A stretch of DNA of 64,000 nt from Bradyrhizobium niftali (GCF_004571025.1 NZ_SPQT01000001.1:744001-808000), one strand, 5' to 3'; positions 34,250 through 44,365 are shown, counted from the first letter of the stretch. Made by a program: numbers and translations. The notes: generated by a model from the sequence alone, not told the origin.

Positions 34250-37200
34250 ATGCTTGCCAAGGACATTCTTCGCATTGTTCTCTACGGAGTCGGGCTCAGC
34301 TCGCTCGGAGCGGTGATCTATTTCGCCGGTCCCTTCATTGCGTTCGGCGATTGGCGGCCGCTGGAGAACCATATCGTCCGGCAGATCGCTATTCTGCTGC
34401 TCACCACGATCGTGGCAGGCATCGTTGGCCTCAATCTGTTCAAGCGGCGCAAGGGTGCCAAGGAGATTGCCGATGGCATCGCTGGTGCGGACCAGCCCGT
34501 CAGCGATGAACCGGTGCTCAAGGAGCGCATGAAGGATGCGCTCGCGACGCTGAAGACCGCCAGCGGCAACAAATCGGGCTTTCTCTACGATCTGCCGTGG
34601 TACGTCATCATCGGTCCGCCCGGCGCCGGCAAGACCACGGCGCTGGTCAATTCCGGGCTCAAATTTCCGCTCGCGCGCGGGGCGACGCCCGCGGCGATCG
34701 CGGGGGTCGGCGGTACCCGCTACTGCGATTGGTGGTTTACCGAGGAGGCGGTGCTGATCGATACCGCCGGCCGCTACACCACCCAGGACTCCAATAGCAA
34801 GGCCGACAAGGACAGCTGGCTGGCGTTCCTGGACATCTTGAAGAAAAGTCGATCACGCCAGCCGATCAACGGCGTCCTTGTCGCCATCAGTATCGAAGAC
34901 ATTCTAACGCTGCCGAAGCAGGAGCTCGCACTTCACGCCGATGCCATCAGGATGCGCCTGCTCGAGCTGCATCAGAGGCTCAAGGTCAGCTTCCCGGTCT
35001 ACGCGCTATTTACCAAGGCCGATCTCGTTGCCGGCTTCACCGAGTATTTCGCCTATCTCGGGGATGCCGGCCGCCGCCAGGTCTGGGGTGCCACGTTCCA
35101 GACCGCCGACAAGACCCAGAATCTGGTGGGGCAGATCCCGGTCGAGTTCGACCGTCTGCTGGAGCGCCTGAGCGAGGAGACGCTCGACCGTCTGCAGGAC
35201 GAGCCGACGCCCCAGCACCGCGTGCAATTGTTCGGCTTTCCGGCACAGATGGCGCGGCTCAAGCCGCAGATCCACGATTTCCTCAACCTGATCTTCGAGC
35301 CGACGCGCTATCACGTTAACGCGAACCTGCGCGGTTTCTACTTTACCTCGGGTACGCAGCAGGGCACGCCGATCGACCAATTGATCGGATCGCTGGCGCG
35401 TACGTTCGGCGCTGAGGAGGTCGGTTCCGGATCCTATTCGGGCACGGGCAAGAGCTTTTTCCTCGCCGATCTGATTTCCAAAGTCATCATCGGCGAAGCC
35501 GACTGGGTCTCGACCGACCGTGCCGCGGTGCGCCGCGCGCTGATCCTGAAAACCGCGGCCCTGTCATTGATCGGCATGGTCTCGATCGGACTGATCGCGG
35601 CCTGGCTGACGAGTTACAAGCGGAACTCCGATTTGATTGAGCAAAGCCTGCAGGCCGATAGCGAGTATGCAGCCGCCGGCGCGCCACTTATCAAACAGAC
35701 GCTGATTGCTGATCATGATCTAGACAAGGTGCTGCCGCTACTCTACCGGCTGCGCAACGCCCCGGCAGGCTACGGATCGCGCGGCGAGTCGGTGCCTCTG
35801 TCGGCTCGCTACGGGCTCAGTCAGCACGCCCGGCTGCTGTCGCCCTCGAAGGCGGCCTATCATACGGCGCTTGAGCGCATGTTCCGACCGCGCCTGCTGT
35901 ATCGCCTGGAGGAGCAGCTCAATGCGCGAATAAACGAACCTGCCTTCGTCTACGAGGCGCTTAAGGTCTATCTGATGGTCGGCGGCCTGCAGTCGCCGGA
36001 CCGTGAGTTGATCCGTTCCTGGATGCAACGTGACTGGGCGGACAACCTCTATCCTGGCGCCACCAACGCGGAAGGGCGGCGTCTGCTCGACGAGAACCTC
36101 GTGGCAATGTTCGACCTCGAGACCGAACAGCAGCCGCTGGTCGAACTCGACGGCCGGTTGATCAAGCAGGCCCAGAGCTCCTTGGCGCGCCTGAGCGTGT
36201 CGCAACGTGCCTACGAGTTTCTGAAATCGGAGGCTCGCGCATCGACCGCTGGCGACTGGATCGCCAGCCGCCATGGCGGACCCGACATGGGTGTCGTGTT
36301 CGAAACCACGACGGGGCAGCCTTTGGACGCCGTGCGGGTACCCGAGTTCTTCACGTATAATGGCTTCCATCAGAAATTCGTTGCCCGGCTGTCCGGATTG
36401 TCTGAGCGGATGAAGCGGGAGCGATGGGTTTTGGGGGATGCCGGGCAGCAGTCGGCCATCGACCAGCAGTACGATAATCTGGCCGGCGATCTGCTCAGCA
36501 TCTATTCCAACGATTTCGTGACGACCTGGCGAACGGCGCTCGGGAGCCTGCGCCTGAAGAAGCTGCTCGCCGACAAGCCGAAATATGAGGTGCTGCGGGC
36601 GCTTTCGGCGCCGACCTCGCCGATGCGGCAAATTCTGGAATCGGTGCGCGACGAGACGGTGCTAACCAAGGAACGGGCGAAGCCGGCGAGCGCTTCGGCA
36701 GCAGCTGCAGCACCGGCGCCAGCACTCTTCACGAATGCCCAGGATGGACCGCCTGGCGCGATGATCGAGGCGCAGTTCAAACCTTACCACGCGGCGCTCG
36801 AAGGCGAGAGCACCCGCCGGCCGATCGACTCGACCGTCGCGAACCTGAACGACATCGCGCAGAATCTGACGCTGATCATCGAGAACCCCCAACTGACCGC
36901 ACAGGCCACAGCTGCGCTTCAGACCCAGGTCGCAGCGCTCCGCAACAATGCCTCGCGCATGCCGCCGCCATTCTCCGACATGCTGCGAGCAGCAGCCGCG
37001 GAGTTCGAAGGCAGCATAGCGGCTTCAACCGCCGGGCAAATCCTTCAAACGTTGCGCGATCAGGTCACGCCGGTCTGCCAACAGACCGTGACCAACCGCT
37101 ACCCGTTTATCCGCAGCAGCAGCCAGGAAGTCCCGCTGGCGGATTTTGCCAAATTGTTCAGTCCGAACGGCGTTATGGACAAGTTCTTCACCCAGTACCT

Positions 37201-37786
37201 GGCACCTTATGCCGACACGTCGCGATCGGACTGGGTTTGGCGAAAGGAGAGCCCCGTTGGTCGGTCGTTCTCGCCGGATACGCTCAAGCAATTCCAAAAT
37301 GCGGCCTATATCCGCGACGCCTTCTTCCAGACCGGCGGCGGTGTGCCGGCGGTATCGTTCGCGATCCGGCCGCCTGGGGCAGCCGGGCCAGGCGTGACCG
37401 TCAAGACCGAGATCGGCGGCACCACAATTACAAGCCCAACCACACCTGGTCCAGCGACCTCATCCTTGTTCGGCGGTCCGCAACCTACGCCGCCGCAGCA
37501 GCCACAGAGCAACTCGCCAACGACCGTCCTATGGCCGGGCCCCGCGCCGCGAACGGCAATTTCAGTCAGCAACGACACCGGCCCGCCATCCGTGCTTGAG
37601 CGCATTGGTCCCTGGTCGTTGTTTCGGATGCTGGAGGCGGGCTCGCTAGTGGTGAAAGCGGAAACGGCCAGCGCGACTTTCATCGTCGCCGGGCGCGAGC
37701 TCAGCTATCAAATTTCGACTGGATCGTTGCGCAACCCGCTGAACCTGTCAGTGCTGCGTGAATTTCGTTGCCCGACCGGGATATGA
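34250..37786 (+). CDS. tssM: T6SS inner-membrane protein TssM
   Basis: This is 1178 residues. Two membrane segments lie near 9-29 and 44-64. A cytoplasmic GTPase-like domain has an intact Walker A GPPGAGKTTAL at about 122-132 and AVLIDTAGRYTTQDSN-type switch residues. A third membrane segment near 430-450 precedes a long periplasmic part with the TssM elements (LNARINEPAFVYEALKVYLM, WADNLYPGATNAEGR, FAKLFSPNGVMDKFF, GPWSLFRMLEAGSLV). It forms the trans-envelope channel with TssL. The intact P-loop suggests nucleotide binding, which varies among TssM proteins. Confidence 0.97.
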   Translation: MLAKDILRIVLYGVGLSSLGAVIYFAGPFIAFGDWRPLENHIVRQIAILLLTTIVAGIVGLNLFKRRKGAKEIADGIAGADQPVSDEPVLKERMKDALATLKTASGNKSGFLYDLPWYVIIGPPGAGKTTALVNSGLKFPLARGATPAAIAGVGGTRYCDWWFTEEAVLIDTAGRYTTQDSNSKADKDSWLAFLDILKKSRSRQPINGVLVAISIEDILTLPKQELALHADAIRMRLLELHQRLKVSFPVYALFTKADLVAGFTEYFAYLGDAGRRQVWGATFQTADKTQNLVGQIPVEFDRLLERLSEETLDRLQDEPTPQHRVQLFGFPAQMARLKPQIHDFLNLIFEPTRYHVNANLRGFYFTSGTQQGTPIDQLIGSLARTFGAEEVGSGSYSGTGKSFFLADLISKVIIGEADWVSTDRAAVRRALILKTAALSLIGMVSIGLIAAWLTSYKRNSDLIEQSLQADSEYAAAGAPLIKQTLIADHDLDKVLPLLYRLRNAPAGYGSRGESVPLSARYGLSQHARLLSPSKAAYHTALERMFRPRLLYRLEEQLNARINEPAFVYEALKVYLMVGGLQSPDRELIRSWMQRDWADNLYPGATNAEGRRLLDENLVAMFDLETEQQPLVELDGRLIKQAQSSLARLSVSQRAYEFLKSEARASTAGDWIASRHGGPDMGVVFETTTGQPLDAVRVPEFFTYNGFHQKFVARLSGLSERMKRERWVLGDAGQQSAIDQQYDNLAGDLLSIYSNDFVTTWRTALGSLRLKKLLADKPKYEVLRALSAPTSPMRQILESVRDETVLTKERAKPASASAAAAAPAPALFTNAQDGPPGAMIEAQFKPYHAALEGESTRRPIDSTVANLNDIAQNLTLIIENPQLTAQATAALQTQVAALRNNASRMPPPFSDMLRAAAAEFEGSIAASTAGQILQTLRDQVTPVCQQTVTNRYPFIRSSSQEVPLADFAKLFSPNGVMDKFFTQYLAPYADTSRSDWVWRKESPVGRSFSPDTLKQFQNAAYIRDAFFQTGGGVPAVSFAIRPPGAAGPGVTVKTEIGGTTITSPTTPGPATSSLFGGPQPTPPQQPQSNSPTTVLWPGPAPRTAISVSNDTGPPSVLERIGPWSLFRMLEAGSLVVKAETASATFIVAGRELSYQISTGSLRNPLNLSVLREFRCPTGI

Positions 37787-38484
37787 CCATGCGTTGCGGG
37801 TTATTCGGCAAAATCGGCGCGAAGCGCGATTTCATCGCGATCGCAACCCCGCGCAGTTTCCTGGAAGCGTGGGAGCCGTGGGTACAGGCTGCGCTGTCAG
37901 CAAGTCGCCACCAGCTTGGCCCAGGATGGCAGCAGGCCTTTCTGACCGCGCCGGTCTGGCGGTTTTGGCTCGGTGCCGCAATCTGCGGAACGACGGTGGC
38001 GGGGGCGATTATGCCCTCGCTCGACGGGGTGGGGCGATACTATCCCTTGACCCTGCATGCCGTGACCGGCGAGGCCGTCTCGCTGCCGCCGCCGAGCATT
38101 GATCCGCAGGACGAATGGTTCGGGCAAGTGGAGGCGTTCCTGCTTTCGACCCTGGATCGGGCCGCGACCTTCGAGCAGATCTCCGATGGGTTGGAGCGGC
38201 TTGCGGTGCCACGACTGCAGGAGACCATCGCCAGCGGTCCGCCGATCACGTCGCTTGGTACTGCGGCAATGGGGAGGCCTTCGGCGGTCGACGCCTTCGC
38301 GGGGGCGTTTGCAGCACTTTGCGCCGCCAACCCACAGGTCTACGCCGCGGCTAGCTTCTGGTGGACCGCCGGAGGGGAAGGCTTTCCGCCCATGGCGCTG
38401 AGTTGCCGCGGACTACCAGATCCGTTTCACTACATCACGCTGCTGACCGGTGATCCCGGCCTCGCGGCATCCGGGAATAGATGA
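37783..38484 (+). CDS. tagF: T6SS post-translational regulator TagF
   Basis: The start at 37783 overlaps the tssM stop (ATGA); a TTG at 37768 would overlap more. The product is 233 residues with the family start CGLFGKIGAKRDFIAIATP, then PVWRFWLGAAICG, GVGRYYPLTLHA, PQDEWFGQVEAFLLS and a C-terminal SFWWTAGGEGFPPMALS. TagF represses T6SS assembly unless opposed by the kinase pathway, and in some rhizobia-related species it is fused to PppA. Here it is a separate gene seven bases before pppA. Confidence 0.94.
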   Translation: MTMRCGLFGKIGAKRDFIAIATPRSFLEAWEPWVQAALSASRHQLGPGWQQAFLTAPVWRFWLGAAICGTTVAGAIMPSLDGVGRYYPLTLHAVTGEAVSLPPPSIDPQDEWFGQVEAFLLSTLDRAATFEQISDGLERLAVPRLQETIASGPPITSLGTAAMGRPSAVDAFAGAFAALCAANPQVYAAASFWWTAGGEGFPPMALSCRGLPDPFHYITLLTGDPGLAASGNR

Positions 38485-38490
38485 CGCACG

Positions 38491-39267
38491 ATGGTGCATA
38501 CTCCTTCCTTGTTCGATGTTGGTAGCGTTACCCATGCCGGAAGGGTGCGGGAGCGGAACGAGGATTCATGTTTGGTACGAACCGACGTTGGCCTGTGGGC
38601 CGTCGCCGACGGTATGGGTGGTCACGAGGCCGGCGATCTCGCCAGTCGCATTGTAGTGCAGTCGCTTGACGCGATCGGCACGCCAGAATCAGCCGCAGAC
38701 CTGCTGGCGGAATGCGAGGAGCGGCTATTCAGCGCAAACCAGCAGATACTGGCGCTTAGTCATGAACGACAGGGTGCCACCGTCGGGACTACAGCGGCGG
38801 TTCTGCTCGTTCGCGATAGCTACTATGCCTGCATATGGGCGGGTGACAGCCGGGTTTACTTGATCAGTCGCGGCGCAATTAGCCAAGTGTCGCATGATCA
38901 CAGCGAACTGGAGGAACTGATCGCCGAAGGTGCGCTGTCGCGCGAAGACGTGAATGATTGGCCGAGCAATGCCATTACACGCGCCGTCGGTGTCGCCGAT
39001 GATCCGGAATTTGAGGTGGTAACAGGCCCGGCCGAGCCGGAGGATGTCTTCGTGATCTGCAGCGATGGCCTGACCAGGCACGTGCGGGACGACGAGATCC
39101 TGCAGCACGCGGCTACGCGACGCGCCCAGGCAGCTTGCGATGACATGCTCGCGCTGGCTCTTGATCGTGGCGGGCTTGACAACGTAACGATTGTGATCGT
39201 GCGACTGCTGACGCCGCGATCTCAGGAGGCGACAAGATCTCCGCTTAATCGCGAGCCGCAACCATGA
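38491..39267 (+). CDS. pppA: T6SS PP2C-type serine/threonine phosphatase PppA
   Basis: This is 258 residues of the PPM/PP2C family with metal-binding motifs in order: RVRERNEDSC, WAVADGMGGHEAGDLAS, ATVGTTAAVLLV, CIWAGDSRVYLI, VICSDGLTRHV and LDNVTIVIVR. It dephosphorylates the TagH/Fha-type substrate of PpkA and resets the system. It overlaps ppkA by four bases (ATGA), so phosphatase and kinase are probably made together. Confidence 0.96.
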   Translation: MVHTPSLFDVGSVTHAGRVRERNEDSCLVRTDVGLWAVADGMGGHEAGDLASRIVVQSLDAIGTPESAADLLAECEERLFSANQQILALSHERQGATVGTTAAVLLVRDSYYACIWAGDSRVYLISRGAISQVSHDHSELEELIAEGALSREDVNDWPSNAITRAVGVADDPEFEVVTGPAEPEDVFVICSDGLTRHVRDDEILQHAATRRAQAACDDMLALALDRGGLDNVTIVIVRLLTPRSQEATRSPLNREPQP

Positions 39268-41072
39268 CCCCGAACGATCCGTTCCGACCGTCCTATCAGG
39301 GCGTGCTCCCCGGCACCCGTCTCAACGGCATCTACGAGATCGAAGCGGTGATCGGCGCGGGCGGCATGGGTGAGGTCTACAAATGCCGAGAGATCCAGAC
39401 TGGATCGCCTGTTGCCGTGAAAATGCTATTGCCCGACATGGTCGATAACGAGGCGGCGCTCGCGCTGTTCCGTCGAGAGGCCGCGGCACTCCACAATCTT
39501 CCGCATGACGCGATCGTTCGCTACTTCCTGTTTACGGTGGAGCCGGTGCTGCAGCGACCGTATCTCGCGATGGAGTTCGTGAATGGCCGCTCGCTCTCGA
39601 ACATGCTCGACGATGGACCGTTGACTTTCGAGGCGCTGATCAAGCTGATGCTGCGCGTCGCATCGGGACTGGAGGCTGCCCATGAGCACGGCATCATCCA
39701 TCGCGACGTTTCTCCGGACAACATCATTGTTCCGCTCGACGACGTCAGGCGGGCTAAGATCATCGACTTCGGCATAGCCCGGTCGACCCAGATGGGTGAC
39801 AAGACCATCATCGGCTCGGGCTTCGCTGGCAAGGACAATTACGCATCGCCGGAACAGGTAGGGTTGTACGGCAATGACGTGACTGCGAAATCCGATGTCT
39901 ACAGCCTCGGTCTTGTATTGTTTCACGCCCTGACCGGACAGAAGCTCGACATGGGTGGCAGCCAGTTTCAACTGGTGGAGAAGCGCCGGCGTGTGCCCGA
40001 TCTCGGTGCGGTGGATATGCGCATTCGGCCTTTGCTGGAGCGGATGCTGCAGCCTGACCCGGCATTGCGCCCGACCATGGGAGAGGTCGCCAGCTGGAAG
40101 CCGACCGGTTTGGTGCAGACGCCAGCCGCACCGTTATATGGCTTCGATCCGCTGCGGCGGCCGGAAGGCGCGGCGCCGGTGCCGCAGGACAGGATGCCGT
40201 CGACCGCGCGGAGTCTGCGCGGCCGCTGGCTGGGGGCGGGCGTGGCGGCTCTGTTACTGCTGGTCGGCGGTGGTGGATATGCCTTCTACAAGCTGGTCTG
40301 GTCAGCGCCAGGCACCGCGGTCTTGCCGCCACCTCCAAAACTCGCTGGAACAATGGCGCCGCCGAAGGTCGAGCCCGCTGGACCACAGCCCGGGCGCCAA
40401 GAGCCGGAGAAGTTGTCCGCGCAGCCGACGGCGACGCCGTCACCGGCACTCGATGGGGCGGGGCGAGCTGAGCGCATCCGCAAATACGTGGCCCAATACT
40501 CTGGCGGTGACTGCTTCTTTGTCTTGCCGATTGCCGTGAGCCCAAATGCCGCTGTCATCGAAGGGTTCGGTGCCTCGACTGCCCCATTCGACACCTTCGA
40601 CAAAGCGTTTCGGCGTGAGCAGGGTTTCGAGGCTTCGATCGGCGTCAGGCAAGTGACCCAGGCGCAATGCCCAGCCGTCAAATTCTTGAGTCAGGTCGGG
40701 AGCGATCAGGCGCGAATGCCACGCATCACCCTGTCAGCGACAGAGCTGAAGGGTGGTGAAGCCCTCAATGGGACCATTGAGAACTTTGCCAACCGCGTGG
40801 TCGAGCTGCTCATGGTGTCGGATCGCGGCGAAGTCCAGAGCCTGTCCTATCTTCTGAAGCCGGGCATCGACGCGCTTTCGTTTACGCTCCCGACAGCGCG
40901 CGCGAGCGGTCCGCAATTGCTGTTGGTCGTGGCGGTTCCGCAGGTTCTGGACTCATTGCGCCAGCCGCGACCGATAGCTGCCGATACGTTCTTCCTCCAG
41001 GCGCTGAGCGAGGCTCAGCGCAACAAGGTGACTATCATCGCGGCCGCGCGCTACGTGCTGCTCACCAATTGA
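39264..41072 (+). CDS. ppkA: T6SS-linked Hanks-type kinase PpkA with extracytoplasmic domain
   Basis: This is 602 residues. The kinase domain (about 24-270) has GAGGMGEVY at 31-39, ATP Lys53 (VAVK), HRDVSPDN at 146-153 and DFG at 168-170, then ASPEQ and DVYSLGLVLFHALTG. The catalytic-loop Lys usually seen in HRDLKPEN is replaced by Ser, a variant also known from other bacterial kinases. A membrane segment near 322-345 leads, after a Pro-rich spacer, to an extracytoplasmic domain (about 405-600: YSGGDCFFVLPIAV, GFEASIGVRQVTQAQCPAV, GPQLLLVVAVPQVLDSL) resembling the DUF4384-type proteins downstream. It probably senses an envelope signal and phosphorylates TagH partners. Confidence 0.94.
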   Translation: MTPNDPFRPSYQGVLPGTRLNGIYEIEAVIGAGGMGEVYKCREIQTGSPVAVKMLLPDMVDNEAALALFRREAAALHNLPHDAIVRYFLFTVEPVLQRPYLAMEFVNGRSLSNMLDDGPLTFEALIKLMLRVASGLEAAHEHGIIHRDVSPDNIIVPLDDVRRAKIIDFGIARSTQMGDKTIIGSGFAGKDNYASPEQVGLYGNDVTAKSDVYSLGLVLFHALTGQKLDMGGSQFQLVEKRRRVPDLGAVDMRIRPLLERMLQPDPALRPTMGEVASWKPTGLVQTPAAPLYGFDPLRRPEGAAPVPQDRMPSTARSLRGRWLGAGVAALLLLVGGGGYAFYKLVWSAPGTAVLPPPPKLAGTMAPPKVEPAGPQPGRQEPEKLSAQPTATPSPALDGAGRAERIRKYVAQYSGGDCFFVLPIAVSPNAAVIEGFGASTAPFDTFDKAFRREQGFEASIGVRQVTQAQCPAVKFLSQVGSDQARMPRITLSATELKGGEALNGTIENFANRVVELLMVSDRGEVQSLSYLLKPGIDALSFTLPTARASGPQLLLVVAVPQVLDSLRQPRPIAADTFFLQALSEAQRNKVTIIAAARYVLLTN

Positions 41073-41081
41073 CCGGCACGC

Positions 41082-42140
41082 TCAGAATGTCCCGATCACC
41101 AGGATTTTCAGGTCGGCATCCGGCTTGAAGTCGTTTGCCGTATATTCAAGCGTGTTTCCGGAAGCAGACGATGCCTTGAGCCGCCCAGGACAGAAGCTCA
41201 CCAAGCGGTCGTTGCCGCCTGGGTCGATAGTCAGCTTGAACGACCGGATCGGCCCGGCCCAATTCGCGCCGGTCTTGAGCACGTATGATATGCGCCTCTC
41301 CTGCAGGTTCGCGCTGTTGGTCTGGTTACTGCCCGCGCGCTTGTCGAGCTCGGCGAGGAACGTATCCTGGACGCAGTACTCTTTCCGGTAACGGGCGACT
41401 TGCTGACCCAGTGCGCTGCTGCGGCGTAGGCTCGGGCGCAGGATGGTGTCAGGACTGGAGCCGACGCTCGGCCGGTACTGGTGTTCGACCGTGACGGTGC
41501 GCATGGGCGGAAACACCTGCTGGCGTACAGCCGAGGTCTTGATAACCCAGCCTGGCGCATACTGCTGGCGACCGTTGTCGCTCATTCCGGCAGGCATCAT
41601 AAGTCCGTCGTCCACGAGCCGGGTCCGAGTCGCCGCGGGTAGGTCGCTCACCCGGATCTCGCGGCCACCAATCGGCAGCAGCGGCAGCTTGAGTTCGCGG
41701 AGCAGGGCACTGACATCCCTATTGCCAACCATGGCGCGCTGATCGACGGTCAGCGGGGCCGGGCTGCCGTCGACCCTGGTCTCGAAGTCGACGAAGTTGA
41801 TCGGATCATTTGAAGGCAGTGCAATGTTCTCAGCCTCCGACAGGTCGATGTCGGGCAGCGGAAAGGCAACAGTAAGCGTGACCGGCTTGGCAGTGACGTT
41901 GGCGAATTGGTAGCGAACACTGATTCTGTCGAGCCCGATACTAAGGTTCTCGCTCTCCATGGCCACTTCATTGGTGCGTACGAACTGGAGCCCGCCGATC
42001 GACAATTCCGCAGCCGAGTCGTTGGCGCGTGCCGGCCAGCCCGTCCCAACCAGCAGCGCGACCATCAAGGCCCGTATCCGGAACGACGGTCGGATGCAGA
42101 CTCCGTTCGGCAAGCTAGTCTCCATGCGGCGTCGCAACAT
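41082..42140 (-). CDS. DUF4424-family secreted protein
   Basis: A start at 42140 (or METS at 42125) avoids overlap with the preceding small gene and gives about 352 residues. A signal peptide is present (RIRALMVALLVGTGWPARA, cut before NDSAAEL). The mature part begins SAAELSIGGLQFVRTNEVAM and shows the DUF4424 layout: an Ig-like strand set with SIGLDRISVRYQFAN and VTLTVAFPLPDIDL, then Cys-containing C-terminal strands with FKLTIDPGGNDRLVSFCPG. The function is unknown; the location is periplasmic. It is convergent with ppkA (nine bases apart) and divergent from the P60-like gene. Confidence 0.85.
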   Translation of the reverse strand: MLRRRMETSLPNGVCIRPSFRIRALMVALLVGTGWPARANDSAAELSIGGLQFVRTNEVAMESENLSIGLDRISVRYQFANVTAKPVTLTVAFPLPDIDLSEAENIALPSNDPINFVDFETRVDGSPAPLTVDQRAMVGNRDVSALLRELKLPLLPIGGREIRVSDLPAATRTRLVDDGLMMPAGMSDNGRQQYAPGWVIKTSAVRQQVFPPMRTVTVEHQYRPSVGSSPDTILRPSLRRSSALGQQVARYRKEYCVQDTFLAELDKRAGSNQTNSANLQERRISYVLKTGANWAGPIRSFKLTIDPGGNDRLVSFCPGRLKASSASGNTLEYTANDFKPDADLKILVIGTF

Positions 42141-42163
42141 ATGCGGGTTCCATCCGATGCGGG

Positions 42164-42445
42164 TCAATCGATCGGCTGATAAAGATCGCCCCACTCGGAC
42201 TTCCAGACCCCGTCTGGATCGCACACCACCAGCGCCAGCTTTACATCGTTTGCCAGCCGGATCGCGCCGCGAAAAGCATCCTGAGCCGGCAATTGCGCGC
42301 TGATCTGGTCGGTGGTCAGCCGTCCCCGGCTCGCGGCGGCCGGCAGCACGATTGATCCGCAGGCGCCGTCATTGTCGCGTTTCAGGAGCAGCGTGATCGC
42401 GTCGGGCTGAACTTCGCTCACTTTCTCAAATCTATTCCGGGCCAT
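42164..42445 (-). CDS. small hypothetical protein
   Basis: Starting at MARNRFEKVSE it has 93 residues (a GTG at 42454 adds three). It is soluble, with two Cys (GACGSIVLP, LALVVCDPDG) and a C-terminal WKSEWGDLYQPID. I do not recognise a family. It is the first gene of a two-gene unit with the DUF4424 gene, 23 bases apart, and could bind one of the exported proteins nearby. Confidence 0.6.
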   Translation of the reverse strand: MARNRFEKVSEVQPDAITLLLKRDNDGACGSIVLPAAASRGRLTTDQISAQLPAQDAFRGAIRLANDVKLALVVCDPDGVWKSEWGDLYQPID

Positions 42446-42604
42446 GTTTTGCACCGCAAGCTGAAGAAAATTCGGACTATCACCGTCAAGTGATAGAATT
42501 GAACGTGATTGAGATTGCTCACCACTAATTGACGCGCCGCATTAACGGCATCACGGATTAGTCGATCCGACGCTGCGATCGGTTCGGGGTACATTGAGGC
42601 GAAC

Positions 42605-44326
42605 ATGCTTCGTCCAAATCGTTGGATCTGGGTCTTCATCGTTGGCGCTGGCATTTTCGGAACCAAGGCGCATGCCGACGATACTGTCGTCCGCAGCTTT
42701 GCCAGCGGTTTGGCTGCTTCCATGGTCGGCATCGTTCCGGCCAGCGAGGACGTGGAACTCGCGGGACCACAAGCACTCAGCGCCGACGGGCAGGGCAACC
42801 TGTTTGTGCTCGATCAGGTCAATGGTCGCATCCTGCAGTTTGACCCGAAACAGCCGAGCTCAGATCCTGACGTCCTCAAGATGCCGAAGGACGTCCAGCC
42901 GACCGATCTCGTGGTCCACAACGACGACATCATGGTTTGGGACGGCGGCGTACGGACGCTGAAGGCGGCGCCAGGGCAGTCCACGCGCGGAATCGGTGGC
43001 GACGTGATCCAGCTTGAGGAGGTCTCGAGCCGTGGCGCGGACGATCAGCTCGCCGTCTCCGCTTTCGCCCAGATGGGATCGCAGGCGCCCGGCAGCGCGG
43101 CCGACTTGCTCGACCAGAATACCCGCGCGGCCATCGTCACGACGACGCGGCAGCCCGACCGGCAATATGTGGCTTCTCGAAGTAAGGGCTCGGTGATCGC
43201 CGATATCATTCCGGACAAGGGCAATGCCAGCGTTAGGGTCGAGATCCAGACAATGGTCACCAACGAGACGATCGCACAGCTAAGCCTGCGGGTGCGCAAC
43301 CAGCTCGGAACGGTGGAGTTTCTTGAGATCGACAACGGCGACCGCTTCTACGTGCTTGCTGAGGACGTTCCGCCATCGGGAAAGAACGCCTCCACGTTCG
43401 TCGCACGCTATGCTGCGAACGGCCGTCTCGAAGGAATCTATGAGCTTCCTTTGGAAAATACGCCGCTGACCCGGCGGTTCGTAACTGTTTCGGGCGATGG
43501 CGATGTCTATTTCCTGCGGACCAAGCCGGACGGCATCGAAGTGGTTGGCGTCGGCTTCAGGCCTCTGACCAACGCTTCGATTATCGACGTGCGGCCGTCG
43601 CGAACGGCAGCCGCGCCGGCACCGCGATCCGACGTCAAATTTGACGCGTCGGCCGCCGTGAGACCGTCCAATCGCCAGCAGGCGATCGAGACCGCGTTTG
43701 CGTTCGAGGGCATCCAGTGGAAGCTGACGCAGGCCAACTACGGCAGCGATCCCGACAGCCAATGCAGCGGCTTCAGCCGTGTTCGTCGGCCGTGGTATCT
43801 GCAGGGAAAAGTGAACCAGGAGGTGCGCGGCGTACCTTATTGCTGGGGCTGCCACGGATCGCTCGCGAACTTCCGTCAGCGGATCGAGAGCGGAACGCTG
43901 GCTGGCAATGTGTGCACTCGCAATGCGCCACGGCCGGATGTTGCTGGCGTCGACTGTTCGGCATTCGTCAGCGCCGCGTGGGGACTTTCCGTCCACTACA
44001 CGACTGCCGCTATTCCTGCGATCGCAGCCCCCGTGGCAAATCCCTGGGACCTGAGGCCCGGCGATGCGCTGAACAAGCCGGGCTCGCACGTGATGTTGTT
44101 CCTGCGGTTCACGCCCGATCGCAAGGCCGAGGTGATGGAATCCTCGACCGGTGGCTGCAACGGCCGCGTCTGCCGCAACGTCTACCCGTTGGCGAGCCTG
44201 CTTTCGCGTGGCTACGTTCCGGTCCGCTTTCGGGCGTTCGCGGATGACCAGGCGACGGTCTCAGCGAGCGCCTATCAAGAGGCCGAACCGCAGGCGGGCC
44301 GCAAGACGGCAAGCAAAAGGCGCTGA
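42605..44326 (+). CDS. exported beta-propeller/NlpC-P60-like protein
   Basis: This is 573 residues. A signal peptide (WIWVFIVGAGIFGTKAHA) is followed by beta-propeller-like repeats (about 50-340: LSADGQGNLFVLDQVNGRI, VTVSGDGDVYFLRTKPDG). The C-terminal part (about 360-545) looks like a papain-fold NlpC/P60 relative with a candidate nucleophile C451 in VDCSAFVSAAWGL, H495 in GSHVMLFLRF and extra Cys pairs (PYCWGCHGS, GGCNGRVCRN) that may form disulfides. It could cut peptidoglycan or another amide bond in the periplasm; activity is inferred from motifs. It starts the run of caspase and DUF4384 genes on the same strand. Confidence 0.8.
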   Translation: MLRPNRWIWVFIVGAGIFGTKAHADDTVVRSFASGLAASMVGIVPASEDVELAGPQALSADGQGNLFVLDQVNGRILQFDPKQPSSDPDVLKMPKDVQPTDLVVHNDDIMVWDGGVRTLKAAPGQSTRGIGGDVIQLEEVSSRGADDQLAVSAFAQMGSQAPGSAADLLDQNTRAAIVTTTRQPDRQYVASRSKGSVIADIIPDKGNASVRVEIQTMVTNETIAQLSLRVRNQLGTVEFLEIDNGDRFYVLAEDVPPSGKNASTFVARYAANGRLEGIYELPLENTPLTRRFVTVSGDGDVYFLRTKPDGIEVVGVGFRPLTNASIIDVRPSRTAAAPAPRSDVKFDASAAVRPSNRQQAIETAFAFEGIQWKLTQANYGSDPDSQCSGFSRVRRPWYLQGKVNQEVRGVPYCWGCHGSLANFRQRIESGTLAGNVCTRNAPRPDVAGVDCSAFVSAAWGLSVHYTTAAIPAIAAPVANPWDLRPGDALNKPGSHVMLFLRFTPDRKAEVMESSTGGCNGRVCRNVYPLASLLSRGYVPVRFRAFADDQATVSASAYQEAEPQAGRKTASKRR

Positions 44327-44365
44327 ACCCGGTGTGTCGCTGGCGCTACAGAATGGATAGGAAGG

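Noticed and set aside
35738..36631. 297-residue minus-strand open frame
   Set aside because: Lies wholly antisense inside tssM and has no family features.
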